Shown piece after piece: positions 1-6,619 of a DNA stretch of 7,265 nucleotides. Source of the stretch: Gammaproteobacteria bacterium (GTDB lineage: Bacteria > Pseudomonadota > Gammaproteobacteria > Pseudomonadales > Azotimanducaceae_A); assembly GCA_028819775.1 (NCBI GenBank), contig JAPPKV010000011.1, positions 1-7,265 of the forward strand. The letters run 5' to 3'. The position numbers and the translations under genes were made by a program. Numbering within the stretch: position 1 is the first letter of the stretch; the number at the start of each line of letters is the position of its first letter. The notes under the pieces were generated by a model. It searched no databases. It was not told where the DNA came from and saw nothing but the letters and a program-made list of their open reading frames with translations.

Positions 1-1453
1 GGCCTGCGGTTCGTCCGAACACCGCTCCCGCGGTCAGCCCGGTGCCGCCGGGATAATTGAAATAGTAGAGCCCGCCCACCAGTTCGCCGGCTGCGAACAA
101 ACGCGGAATCGGCGAGCCGTCCTCGGCCAGCACCCGGGCTTCGGCATCGACCGCCAAGCCCCCGAAGGTGAACGTAATGCCGCAGGTGACGCCGTAGGCT
201 TCGAAGGGCGGCGTGTCCAGACGGTTCGCCCAGTTCGATTTCGGCACGGCGAGGCCGACCGTGCCGCGGCCGTCCTTCACCGCCGGATCGAAAGGCGTCT
301 CGGTGTCGACTGCGGCGTTGAACCGGGCGACCTCCGCCACCAATGCCCCGGCATCCATCGTCTCGGTCGACGCGATCCTCTCCGCCAATGCCTCGATGCT
401 GTCCGCCGCGGCCCTGGTCACCCTGCCGACGCGGTACTCGTCGCGCAGCAGGTGGGCGACCTTGGCATCGAACAGCTGCCAGGCGCACTGACCCGGCTGG
501 TTCAGTATCTCGCGTCCGTAGCGCGCATAGGTGTAGTTGCGGTAGTCGGCCCCCTCGTCAAGAAAGCGGAGTCCGTCGCGGTTCACCACGATGCCGAACG
601 GGTAGGAGTGCTTCTGGAAGTTGTCGCCCACGTCCAGGTCGCCGAATTCGGGTGCGTTCATATCCCATGCGACCGCATGGCAACCCGAAAAGTTGCCCCG
701 GGTCGCCGCGCCGATGCCGACCGCCATCCGTATGCCGTCGCCGGTGTTGAACCGTGTCCCCCGGACCTTGGCGAGATCCCACCCCGGGCCGAGGTAGCGC
801 GCCCGCCAAGCCGGGTTGGATTCGAAGCCGCCGCAGGCGAGCACCACGGCGTTGGCATGGAGGCGAGGCCCTTCGGGCGCACTCCCGAGGCGGATTTCGA
901 AACCGTCCGGTGTTCCTTCGAGTCCGCTGGCGTGGGCGCCGTAGCGAATCTCGACCCCCGATTTCCGGGCGATGTCCGTCAACGAATCGATCAGTCCGGG
1001 CCCGCCGCCCCAGGCTTCGACGGTGACGCCGCCCCAGAAACGCACCTTCCCGCCAATCTCGAACGACTGCCGCCCGTAGAGCGGCAGAAAACGCACACCC
1101 TTCTCGCGCATCCAGCACAGCACCTCAAAACTCGAGTCGATGAGGCGTTCGGCAAGCTCGGGGTCGGCGCGGTAGTCCGTCACGCGGCCCAGGTCGTCGT
1201 AGAAGCGCTCCCTGGTATAGGTGCCGAAATCCGCACGTCGGACTTCGGCCTCGGTGAGTTCCGGCATCAGGCGACGCAGATCGTCCACCCCGCCGTAGAC
1301 GGTACGCATCGCGCCTGCGGTGAAGCGCGAATTGCCGCCTCGCAGAGCGTACGGCGCCCGTTCCAGCACGGTGACCTCCGCACCGCGCTCCCTAGCGGCT
1401 ATGGCGGCGACCAACGCGGCGTTACCGCCGCCGATCACGACGACGTGGGGCAC
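1..1453 (-). CDS. tcuA: TcuA-type FAD-dependent dehydrogenase (C-terminus cut by window edge)
   Basis: Flavoprotein of the fumarate reductase/succinate dehydrogenase flavoprotein superfamily, closest by eye to FAD-dependent tricarballylate dehydrogenase TcuA, which oxidises tricarballylate to cis-aconitate. My translation gives 484 codons open to the left edge. The N-terminus reads VPHVVVIGGGNAALVAAIAA, a Rossmann dinucleotide-binding motif (G8-G10, N11), with Glu31 at the end of the second strand and then RGGNSRFT (38-45), a TcuA-like block. ACGGFESN lies in the middle, and the end reads GITFTFGGLAVDA, then FAAGELVGG and GGTGLTAGAVFGRTAG, the usual C-terminal FAD-contact region, so few residues are missing. 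The start is GTG at 1453-1451, with GAGGA five bases upstream. It is divergent from the VOC gene. No TcuB or TcuC partner is visible. Substrate is inferred; a ketosteroid- or fumarate-type dehydrogenase of the same superfamily is possible. Confidence 0.8.
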   Translation of the reverse strand, partial: MPHVVVIGGGNAALVAAIAARERGAEVTVLERAPYALRGGNSRFTAGAMRTVYGGVDDLRRLMPELTEAEVRRADFGTYTRERFYDDLGRVTDYRADPELAERLIDSSFEVLCWMREKGVRFLPLYGRQSFEIGGKVRFWGGVTVEAWGGGPGLIDSLTDIARKSGVEIRYGAHASGLEGTPDGFEIRLGSAPEGPRLHANAVVLACGGFESNPAWRARYLGPGWDLAKVRGTRFNTGDGIRMAVGIGAATRGNFSGCHAVAWDMNAPEFGDLDVGDNFQKHSYPFGIVVNRDGLRFLDEGADYRNYTYARYGREILNQPGQCAWQLFDAKVAHLLRDEYRVGRVTRAAADSIEALAERIASTETMDAGALVAEVARFNAAVDTETPFDPAVKDGRGTVGLAVPKSNWANRLDTPPFEAYGVTCGITFTFGGLAVDAEARVLAEDGSPIPRLFAAGELVGGLYYFNYPGGTGLTAGAVFGRTAG

Positions 1454-1483
1454 GGCTATCCTCGTCCGGTGTCGGGGAGCGCA

Positions 1484-1512
1484 ACTATGCGAACCCCGGA
1501 GAGCCCCTGCAA
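1484..1512 (-). promoter_or_regulatory. Possible weak promoter for the TcuA-like gene
   Basis: On the minus strand TTGCAG (1512-1507) and CATAGT (1489-1484) are separated by exactly 17 bases and lie about 30 bases before the GTG start. The -10 box matches the sigma-70 consensus at four of six positions, the -35 box at only three. It lies in the 109-bp divergent region shared with the VOC gene. No comparable plus-strand promoter stands out; TAGACT at 1518-1523 is a poor -10 candidate with no -35 partner. Confidence 0.22.
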
Positions 1513-1562
1513 GCGGTTAGACTCCGAAGCTCCCGCACGGCAAACCCACGGAGAAGAGACCG

Positions 1563-1937
1563 ATGCGCACAGACACGATGTTGTTCGCCAAGGACGTGGT
1601 CGCGACGTCCCGGTGGTACCAGGACTTCCTCGGCATGCAGTCCGGGCATGGCGGATCTGAGTTCGAGATGCTGATGGACGGGGACACGCTGCTCCTCGAA
1701 CTCCACGAGATCGACGCGGATCACGACCATGGGGTGGCCACCGGCAACCCGCTCGGCCACGGTGTCGTCGTCTTCGTTCACGTCGAGGATCCGGACGCCG
1801 CGCTGAACCGTGCCCTGGAGTTGGGCATCGAAGTCGTCAGCGACCTTCAATACAACCAACAGGCCCGCATGACCGAGTTCACCGTTCGGGATCCCAACGG
1901 CTACGCGATCTGCGTGTGCAAGTCCGACTGGGGTTGA
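1563..1937 (+). CDS. VOC superfamily (glyoxalase/bleomycin-resistance fold) protein
   Basis: Small cytoplasmic protein of 124 residues, the normal size for one VOC unit made of two beta-alpha-beta-beta-beta modules. Module 1 starts with MLFAKDVVATSRWYQDFLGM (6-25), the typical strand followed by a helix ending in a Y-x-x-x-LGM turn. Module 2 starts with HGVVVFVHVEDPDAALNRAL and ends with MTEFTVRDPNGYAICVCKSD, the standard DPNG turn before the last strand. Usual metal-ligand positions look changed: the first strand has Met/Phe rather than His, and the last strand has Cys where Glu is common, so divalent-metal catalysis is doubtful. GGAGA sits eight bases before ATG. Divergent from the TcuA-like gene and convergent with lpxC. 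Substrate unknown; it could be a lyase, isomerase, dioxygenase relative or a drug-binding protein. Confidence 0.85.
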   Translation: MRTDTMLFAKDVVATSRWYQDFLGMQSGHGGSEFEMLMDGDTLLLELHEIDADHDHGVATGNPLGHGVVVFVHVEDPDAALNRALELGIEVVSDLQYNQQARMTEFTVRDPNGYAICVCKSDWG

Positions 1938-1947
1938 CTTCCGTCGG

Positions 1948-1962
1948 CGCCTGTTTCAGGCG
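1948..1962. other. Short perfect hairpin after the VOC gene
   Basis: CGCCTG, loop TTT, CAGGCG: a perfect six-base-pair stem beginning 11 bases after the VOC stop codon. There is no T-rich tail on either strand, so it is not a canonical intrinsic terminator. It may mark the transcript 3' end. Confidence 0.35.
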
Positions 1963-1990
1963 AGCGCACCATAGCCGGTTCGGCCGCGTC

Positions 1991-2007
1991 CGAAGGAGGC
2001 GCCTTCG
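1991..2007. other. Second hairpin in the convergent VOC/lpxC gap
   Basis: CGAAGG, loop AGGCG, CCTTCG: a six-base-pair stem in the 164-bp gap between the convergent VOC and lpxC genes. No poly-T tract follows on either strand. It may serve as a bidirectional 3'-end structure, but the evidence is only the inverted repeat. Confidence 0.3.
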
Positions 2008-2059
2008 CCATTCGCTGTGCGCCGACCCGCCTCCGTCCCAGCCACACCGGCCTCGCACG

Positions 2060-2098
2060 AACCGAACGCAACCGGTCGCGATGCTCCCGTTCGCGTTC
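2060..2098 (-). other. Inverted repeat just downstream of lpxC
   Basis: On the minus strand CGAACGC and GCGTTCG, seven bases each, flank about 23 bases and begin within a few bases of the lpxC TGA stop. This is a possible 3' stem for the end of the dcw transcript. There is no U-run, so any termination here would need Rho or another mechanism. Confidence 0.3.
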
Positions 2099-2101
2099 GT
2101 T

Positions 2102-2989
2102 TCATACGAGGCTGATCGGCGGCCTGCAACCGTTTTCGAATGTGACGGACCGATAGCTACCCGGATCGGCCAGCAGCTGCCTGATCAAGCCATTGTTCGA
2201 CCCGTGACCGGATTGGTAGCCGGAAAACGCGCCAATGATCGGATGGCCGGCAACGTAGAGATCTCCGATCGCATCGAGGATCTTGTGCTTGACGAACTCG
2301 TCCTCGCAGCGCAGTCCCTCGTCGTTGAGCACGCCGTCGTCGTCGACGACCACGGCATTGTCCAAACTGCCGCCACGCACCAGGTCCATGGCACGTAGCC
2401 GTTCGATGTCCGACAGGAAACCGAACGTGCGGGCCCGGCTGATGTCGCGAATGAACGCCCGCGAAGAGAAATCCACCGTCGCATGCTGGCAGAGCCCCAC
2501 GAAGTACGGATGATCGTAGTTCATCGTGTACTCGAGCCGGAACCCGTCGTGCGGCGAGAGAGCGGTGACCGCGTCCCCATCCGTCCAACTCACCTCCCGC
2601 GTGACCTGCAGGAAGCGTTTCGGTGCCGGCTGCTCTTCGACGCCCGCCGCGCGGATGAGTCGAACGAATGGTGCGGCGCTGCCGTCCATGATCGGCAACT
2701 CCGAGCCGCTTACATCGACCTCGGCATTGTCGATGCCCAAGCCCGCGAAGGTCGCCATCAAGTGTTCGATCGTGGAAATCCGCACGTCGTCGTCGCCAAG
2801 GGTCGTCGCAAGTTGCGTATCGACGACGTTCTGCGCCTTCGCCTCGAAACTGCAACCTAGGTCGCAACGCCGAAACACGATGCCCGCGTCCGGGTGCACC
2901 GGGCGGATGGTCAGGTCGACCTCCTGGCCGGTGTGCAGCCCGACCCCCTTCGCGTGCACCGTGCTTGCTAGCGTTCTTTGTCTTATCAA
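2102..2989 (-). CDS. lpxC: UDP-3-O-acyl-N-acetylglucosamine deacetylase LpxC
   Basis: Zinc amidase that deacetylates UDP-3-O-acyl-GlcNAc, the committed step of lipid A synthesis, in the cytoplasm. The 295-residue protein begins LIRQRTLASTVHAKGVGLHT, as in E. coli LpxC (MIKQRTL). Metal and catalytic residues are in place: E75-H76 in STIEHL, H235 and D239 in VKHKILDAIGD, and H262 in SGHGSNN. All are shifted by three from E. coli E78, H79, H238, D242 and H265. The start is a TTG at 2989-2987, chosen because residues further upstream are low-complexity Arg/Gly/Pro and unlike the family. The upstream GGCGGG is a weak ribosome-binding match. The stop is TGA. It follows ftsZ on the same strand after 323 bp, with a possible own promoter. 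The slightly short C-terminus (ends ISLV) lacks the E. coli tail that takes part in FtsH degradation. Confidence 0.96.
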   Translation of the reverse strand: MIRQRTLASTVHAKGVGLHTGQEVDLTIRPVHPDAGIVFRRCDLGCSFEAKAQNVVDTQLATTLGDDDVRISTIEHLMATFAGLGIDNAEVDVSGSELPIMDGSAAPFVRLIRAAGVEEQPAPKRFLQVTREVSWTDGDAVTALSPHDGFRLEYTMNYDHPYFVGLCQHATVDFSSRAFIRDISRARTFGFLSDIERLRAMDLVRGGSLDNAVVVDDDGVLNDEGLRCEDEFVKHKILDAIGDLYVAGHPIIGAFSGYQSGHGSNNGLIRQLLADPGSYRSVTFENGCRPPISLV

Positions 2990-3223
2990 CTGGCGCCCGC
3001 CGTAAAGGTGTGTTCTACGTTCCGGGCGCCCCCGACGCCCGGGCGCCGAGCCAGGTGGTCCAGTTCGATGCCTTGGCCAGGCCGTCGTCGGTCGCCCTAC
3101 GGCGGCATCATCCAAACCCCGCGCACAGACCACCGCGCCGGCCACCGAATATTAGCAATCGGTTCGAACCGCTACTGCCGAACTTTTGTAACAGTTTGTA
3201 TCGACTGGATTTTTGGGACAGCC
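2990..3223 (-). other. lpxC leader region with GC-rich repeat
   Basis: Non-coding stretch between repeat copy 4 and the lpxC start. Next to the gene it has a 9-bp direct repeat CCGGGCGCC at 3022-3030 and 3039-3047. The two GGCGCC cores can pair with each other, or GGGCG (3024-3028) can pair with CGCCC (3036-3040), forming a GC-rich stem roughly 35-60 bases before the start codon. The right part is AT-richer and holds the promoter candidate. The open frame running upstream of the TTG to 3145 has no recognisable protein features. Confidence 0.5.
3149..3171 (-). promoter_or_regulatory. Candidate extended -10 promoter with palindromic operator-like site, lpxC
   Basis: On the minus strand TGCTAATAT (3157-3149) is an extended -10 motif (TGn plus TAATAT, four of six matches with the key A2 and T6). 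No good -35 is found at 16-18 bases. Immediately upstream is the perfect 12-bp palindrome CGGTTCGAACCG (3160-3171), placed where a repressor or activator would overlap the polymerase. Transcription from here would give lpxC a leader of about 150 bases. Confidence 0.35.
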
Positions 3224-3307
3224 AGCGGCGGCACACGGCCCGACGAATGAAGACGACCATACGGCATCGAGGCGCGACTCGAGCGGGAGCCTTTTGCCGC
3301 GGACAGC
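3224..3307 (+). repeat. dcw intergenic repeat, copy 4 (inverted)
   Basis: Fourth copy of the repeat found in the other gaps of this cluster, here on the opposite strand to copies 1-3. The plus strand reads AGCGGCGGCAC at its left edge, then the 64-base core 3244-3307, starting CGAATGAAG, passing CGGCATCGA and GACTCGAGCGGGAGCC, and ending GCCGCGGACAGC. It aligns to copies 2 and 3 without a gap. Its edge lies five bases from the ftsZ stop codon. The outer arm has CGAAT against ACTCG (four of five pairs). Confidence 0.85.
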
Positions 3308-3312
3308 AACAT

Positions 3313-4470
3313 CTAGTCCGCCTGTCGACGCAGGAATGCCGGGATGTCGAGGTAGTCGGGATCCGCGGGCACCTGCCTTGTGGCCGCCTCCTCCTTGGCG
3401 GGGTTGTTGCGCATAACGGTGGGTCGATCCAGGTCTCGGTAGTTGGTCACGCCGATCGGATTGCGCAGGGAAGGCGACGGTTCTGCGGATTCCGATTTGG
3501 CGTTGCCGAGACCGGTCGCCACGACCGTTATCCGCATCTCGTCGCCGAGCGTATCGTCGCTCACCGTGCCGATCACGACGGTTGCCCCCTTCGAGGCCAG
3601 GTCCCGAACCGAATTTCCGATCTCCTGGAATTCGCGGATGCCAACGCTTGGGGCCGTCGTTATGTTCACCACGACGCCTCTTGCGCCGCGCAGGTCCACG
3701 TCTTCCAGGAGCGGGCTGTTGACCGCCTCGTCGATGGCGTCGCGTGCGCGGTTGTCGCCCGACGCCTGGCCGGTACCCATGATCGCCATGCCTCGCTCCG
3801 ACATCACCGTGCGAACGTCCGCGAAGTCGACGTTGATGCGGCCCGGCCTGATGATGATGTCCGAGATTCCTCTGACTGCACCTAGCAGCACGTCGTCCAC
3901 TGCGGCGAAGGCCTGGTCCATCGTGGCATCGTCGTCGAACACGGAAGGTAGCCGGTCGTTGGATATGGCGATCACGGAGTCGACATGCTGTGACAGTTCG
4001 ACGATGCCCTGTTCTGCAACCTTCGTGCGGTTCTCGAATTCGAACGGTTTGGTCACCACGGCGACGGCCAATGCGCCGATCTCCTTGGCGACCTCGGCCA
4101 CGACGGGTGCCGCGCCGGTTCCGGTGCCGCCGCCCATGCCCGCCGTGATGAATACCATGTCGGCCCCGGCCAGCACGTCGTGGATCCTGTCGCGATCCTC
4201 GATGGCCGATTGGCGTCCCACTTCCGGGCTTGTGCCGGCACCGAGACCCTTCGTGATTTCGGCACCCAACTGAAGCGTCGTCGGCCCCTGTAGGGTGCCG
4301 AGCGCCTGCGAGTCCGTATTGGCGGCGACGAAGTCGACACCCTGCACGCCGCTCGCAATCATGTGCCTAACGGCGTTGCCGCCCCCGCCACCCACGCCGA
4401 TGACCTTGATCACGGCGGTGCGCGTCGGATTGTCGACTAGCTCGAATGGCATGTCGGTCGTCGTAGTCAT
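3313..4470 (-). CDS. ftsZ: Cell division protein FtsZ
   Basis: Tubulin-like GTPase that polymerises into the cytokinetic ring at mid-cell. It has 385 residues, close to the 383 of E. coli. GTP-binding motifs are present: GVGGGGGNA (25-33), AANTDSQAL (49-57) and the tubulin signature GGGTGTG (113-119). The T7 catalytic loop is INVDFADVRTVM. A polar variable linker follows the GTPase core, and the conserved C-terminal peptide DYLDIPAFLRRQAD, which binds FtsA and ZipA, ends the protein. I place the start at ATG 4470-4468, giving MTTTTDMPFEL, because AAGGA lies seven bases upstream and the length fits; a TTG at 4497 in frame has no such site. Stop TAG. It follows ftsA after 137 bp containing repeat copy 1, and lpxC lies downstream. 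All essential motifs are intact. Confidence 0.99.
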   Translation of the reverse strand: MTTTTDMPFELVDNPTRTAVIKVIGVGGGGGNAVRHMIASGVQGVDFVAANTDSQALGTLQGPTTLQLGAEITKGLGAGTSPEVGRQSAIEDRDRIHDVLAGADMVFITAGMGGGTGTGAAPVVAEVAKEIGALAVAVVTKPFEFENRTKVAEQGIVELSQHVDSVIAISNDRLPSVFDDDATMDQAFAAVDDVLLGAVRGISDIIIRPGRINVDFADVRTVMSERGMAIMGTGQASGDNRARDAIDEAVNSPLLEDVDLRGARGVVVNITTAPSVGIREFQEIGNSVRDLASKGATVVIGTVSDDTLGDEMRITVVATGLGNAKSESAEPSPSLRNPIGVTNYRDLDRPTVMRNNPAKEEAATRQVPADPDYLDIPAFLRRQAD

Positions 4471-4477
4471 TTCCACA

Positions 4478-4482
4478 TCCTT
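4478..4482 (-). promoter_or_regulatory. Ribosome-binding site of ftsZ
   Basis: AAGGA on the minus strand, seven bases before the ATG at 4470. It decides the ftsZ start against the in-frame TTG at 4497. The surrounding GACAAGGA resembles the GACAAGGA at the ftsA start (repeat copy 2). Confidence 0.75.
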
Positions 4483-4483
4483 G

Positions 4484-4510
4484 TCAAATGATTTCAAACC
4501 CGAGTGTCAT
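4484..4510 (-). other. Possible 8-codon micro-ORF ahead of ftsZ
   Basis: On the minus strand an ATG (4510-4508) opens an 8-codon frame, MTLGFEII, ending in TGA at 4486-4484, 13 bases before the ftsZ ATG. It lies between repeat copy 1 and the ftsZ ribosome-binding site. The site before it (GGCGGCAGCG) is a weak Shine-Dalgarno. Such a frame could couple translation or be chance; only position supports it. Confidence 0.2.
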
Positions 4511-4526
4511 CGCTGCCGCCAACCTG

Positions 4527-4609
4527 CTTGTCCGCGGCTAGAGGCCCCACCCGAGTCAAGCTTCGATGTCGTATTGTCATCATCACTCGTCCCATGCGGG
4601 TACCCCGCT
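4527..4609 (-). repeat. dcw intergenic repeat, copy 1 (ftsA/ftsZ gap)
   Basis: Minus strand: begins AGCGGGGTACCCGC, whose AG belongs to the ftsA TAG stop codon. The core (4589-4527) follows, starting CGAGTGATGATGACAA, passing GACATCGA and GACTCG, and ending AGCCGCGGACAAG. One single-base gap is needed against the other copies. The inverted arms CGAGT/ACTCG and GATG/CATC are perfect. The copy-specific left edge also forms a hairpin, GCGGG-GTA-CCCGC. It ends 56 bases before the ftsZ ATG. Confidence 0.88.
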
Positions 4610-5831
4610 AGAGGTCGTTGAACCACGACCTCAATCGCGCGAATGCGCCGCTGCGGTTCGTCTTGCGACCGCGGCGGCCACTCTCCTTTTCCTGCTCCAT
4701 TCCATACATCAGCAAACCGACCCCCGTCGAGTAGATCGGGTTGCTGACAATGTCGGCGATGCCGGCGATCCGCTTTGGAGCGGCGACATCCACCGGCATG
4801 TGAAACACCTCTTCGGCCAGCTCCACGACGCCTTCCATCTTCGCTGAGCCGCCCGTTAAGACAACACCGGAAGCGATCAACTCGGCGTTGCCGCTACGGT
4901 TGAGTTCCCCTTGTACGAGGGTGAAAAGTTCCTCGTAGCGTGGCTCCACGACCTCGGCGAGCGCTTGGCGCGAGAGTTCCCGCGGTGGCCGGCCACCGGC
5001 GCCGGGAACCTGTATGGTTTCCTCCGCCCGCGCCAGTTGGGCCAGGGCGCAGGCGTGCTTGATCTTGATCTCCTCGGCGTGCTGGGTCGGCGTCCTGAGC
5101 GCCATGGCGATGTCGTTGGTCACCTGATCGCCGGCGATGGGAATGACCGCCGTGTGGCATATCGCCCCGTTCGTGAACACCGCGATGTCGGTCGTGCCGC
5201 CGCCGATGTCCACGAGGCAGACCCCGAGGTCGCGTTCGTCGTCGGTGAGCACGGACATGCTGGACGCCAGTTGTTCGAGGATGATGTCGTTGACCATGAG
5301 CCCGCAGCGTTCGATGCATTTCTCGATGTTCTGCGCGGCATTGACCGCGCAGGTGATGAGGTGCACCTTGGCCTCCAGGCGTACGCCCGACATCCCGAGC
5401 GGTTCCTTGACGCCCTCCTGGTCGTCTACCAGGAATTGCTGGCGGAGCGTGTGTAGCACCTTTTGATCTGCTGGAATCGCGACGGCCTGCGCTGCGTCGA
5501 GCACGCGGTCCACGTCCTGCTCGTACACCTCGCGATCGCGTATCGCGACGATTCCGTGCGAGTTGATACCTCGGATATGGCTGCCCGCGATTCCCGCGTA
5601 GACCGAGTCGATCTCGCAGCCCGCCATCAGCTCCGCCTCCTCGACGGCTCGCTTGATGGCCTCCACCGTGGACTCGATGTTCACCACGACGCCCTTTCTC
5701 AGGCCCCGGGAATGGTGGGAGCCGATGCCGACCACCTCGAGATCGCCGGATGCCGATACCTCGCCGACGATCGCGGCCACCTTGCTGGTGCCGATGTCCA
5801 ATCCGACGACCCTATGCGATTCGCCGCTCAT
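4608..5831 (-). CDS. ftsA: Cell division protein FtsA
   Basis: Actin-like ATPase that anchors FtsZ filaments to the inner face of the cytoplasmic membrane and recruits later divisome proteins. It has 407 residues, near the usual 420. ATPase phosphate motifs are GLDIGTSKVAAIVGE (10-24) and CLVDIGGGTTDIAVF (205-219), and the adenosine motif is SGVVLTGGSAKMEG (321-334). The inserted 1C interaction domain, unique to FtsA, spans roughly 86-165 and begins SHIRGINSHG. The last residues, GAFARLRSWFNDL, form the amphipathic membrane-targeting helix after a basic linker (GRRGRK). The start is ATG with AAGGAA four bases upstream, and that site overlaps the edge of repeat copy 2. Stop TAG overlaps repeat copy 1. 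Between ftsQ and ftsZ, the classical order. Confidence 0.99.
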   Translation of the reverse strand: MSGESHRVVGLDIGTSKVAAIVGEVSASGDLEVVGIGSHHSRGLRKGVVVNIESTVEAIKRAVEEAELMAGCEIDSVYAGIAGSHIRGINSHGIVAIRDREVYEQDVDRVLDAAQAVAIPADQKVLHTLRQQFLVDDQEGVKEPLGMSGVRLEAKVHLITCAVNAAQNIEKCIERCGLMVNDIILEQLASSMSVLTDDERDLGVCLVDIGGGTTDIAVFTNGAICHTAVIPIAGDQVTNDIAMALRTPTQHAEEIKIKHACALAQLARAEETIQVPGAGGRPPRELSRQALAEVVEPRYEELFTLVQGELNRSGNAELIASGVVLTGGSAKMEGVVELAEEVFHMPVDVAAPKRIAGIADIVSNPIYSTGVGLLMYGMEQEKESGRRGRKTNRSGAFARLRSWFNDL

Positions 5832-5838
5832 CCGTTTC

Positions 5839-5923
5839 CTTGTCCTCGGCCAAAGGCTCCCGCTCGAGTCGAGTATCGATGCTGCATTGTCATCATCACT
5901 CGTTTCACCGGGGTGCCACCGCT
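5839..5923 (-). repeat. dcw intergenic repeat, copy 2 (ftsQ/ftsA gap)
   Basis: Minus strand: starts AGCGGTGGCACCCCGG, with its AG inside the ftsQ TAG stop, then the 64-base core (5902-5839) from CGAGTGATGATGACAA through GCATCGA and GACTCGAGCGGGAGCC to GAGGACAAG. Its last bases overlap the AAGGAA ribosome-binding site of ftsA. It fills nearly all of the 90-bp gap. Inverted arms CGAGT/ACTCG and GATG/CATC are perfect. Confidence 0.9.
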
Positions 5924-6611
5924 AGTCTTCCGATTCCCACTGCACGGCGACGCCGGTGTGGTAGCGGGCATCGACGCGAACAACGCGTTCCGACGAGTCC
6001 GCGAGTTCCTTGGCGTATACCACGAGAAACCGATCGAATCGCTCCCGCAACGCCGTCGATCCGAGGACGACCTCCATCCCGTCGGCGAACGCGACCGACC
6101 AGTCGCCGACGCCGTCCTCTTCGAGTCGGGCGATGCGAAGGCCGATGGCTCGCGCCTGCGCATTGAGCAGATTGTAGATCCGCATCGCCTCGGCGCCGTC
6201 GGACAGCGAGCCCGATAGGATCGGCAAATCCGAATCCCGACCGACGCCCGAATCCGAGGGTACGGGGACGACATCGCCGCCCGTCGTCAGATACGCGTCG
6301 TCGCCCCAACCTGCGGCCAACGTGTCCCGAACGACCGCGACATGCAGGGTGTCCGGCCAACGCAGCCGCACCATCACCTGGCGCACCCACCCGATCGACT
6401 CGATGGCCGCGGCCACGTCCCGGGCACCATGCGGGCCCGGTCGGGACAATACCGTGTCCACGACCTCTTGCACCTGCCGGCTCTCCGGCACGGTCAACTG
6501 TCCCTCGAGCCGCACGAGTCCGACATCCACTGTCGCCACCGCCTCGGCGAACCGGAGCCCCCCGAAACCGGCGACGGCGACAACCGCCAGCCATACCAGT
6601 GACCGAACCAT
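5922..6611 (-). CDS. ftsQ: Cell division protein FtsQ
   Basis: Bitopic divisome protein that links early cytoplasmic and late periplasmic division proteins through the FtsQLB complex. It has 229 residues, shorter than the 276 of E. coli. A single hydrophobic segment spans about 5-23 (LVWLAVVAVAGFGGL). The periplasmic POTRA domain follows from about 27 to 98, with the recognisable end IGWVRQVMVRLRWPDTLHVA and then the beta domain (AAGWGDDAYLTTGGDVV). The cytoplasmic part before the membrane helix is only about four residues. The start is fixed: the codon immediately before the ATG is an in-frame TAG, and GAGGGAG lies five bases upstream, overlapping repeat copy 3. Stop TAG overlaps copy 2. Family identity rests on the POTRA motif, size, topology and position before ftsA. 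Confidence 0.95.
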   Translation of the reverse strand: MVRSLVWLAVVAVAGFGGLRFAEAVATVDVGLVRLEGQLTVPESRQVQEVVDTVLSRPGPHGARDVAAAIESIGWVRQVMVRLRWPDTLHVAVVRDTLAAGWGDDAYLTTGGDVVPVPSDSGVGRDSDLPILSGSLSDGAEAMRIYNLLNAQARAIGLRIARLEEDGVGDWSVAFADGMEVVLGSTALRERFDRFLVVYAKELADSSERVVRVDARYHTGVAVQWESED

Positions 6612-6619
6612 CTAGTCTC

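Noticed and set aside
452..1660. 402-codon plus-strand open frame opposite the TcuA-like gene
   Set aside because: It lies antisense to a clear flavoprotein with conserved FAD motifs, has no recognisable domain, and overlaps the VOC start; GC-rich genes commonly leave such open frames.
2990..3145. Longer lpxC start at 3145
   Set aside because: The added 52 residues are Arg/Gly/Pro-rich and unlike any LpxC; family N-termini begin at the TTG-encoded position.
3160..3171. GGTTCGAACC resembling a tRNA T-loop
   Set aside because: No acceptor stem, anticodon arm or D arm can be assembled around it on either strand; it is better read as a 12-bp palindrome.
3205..3223. T-run GGATTTTTGGG as an intrinsic terminator
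   Set aside because: No stable GC stem directly precedes the T-run on the plus strand, and on the minus strand it reads as an A-run.
2965..3885. 306-codon plus-strand open frame across the lpxC/ftsZ gap
   Set aside because: It runs through repeat copy 4 and antisense to ftsZ, with no family features or start context.
4471..4497. Longer ftsZ start (TTG at 4497)
   Set aside because: ATG at 4470 has a good AAGGA site and gives the usual length; the TTG lacks a ribosome-binding site.
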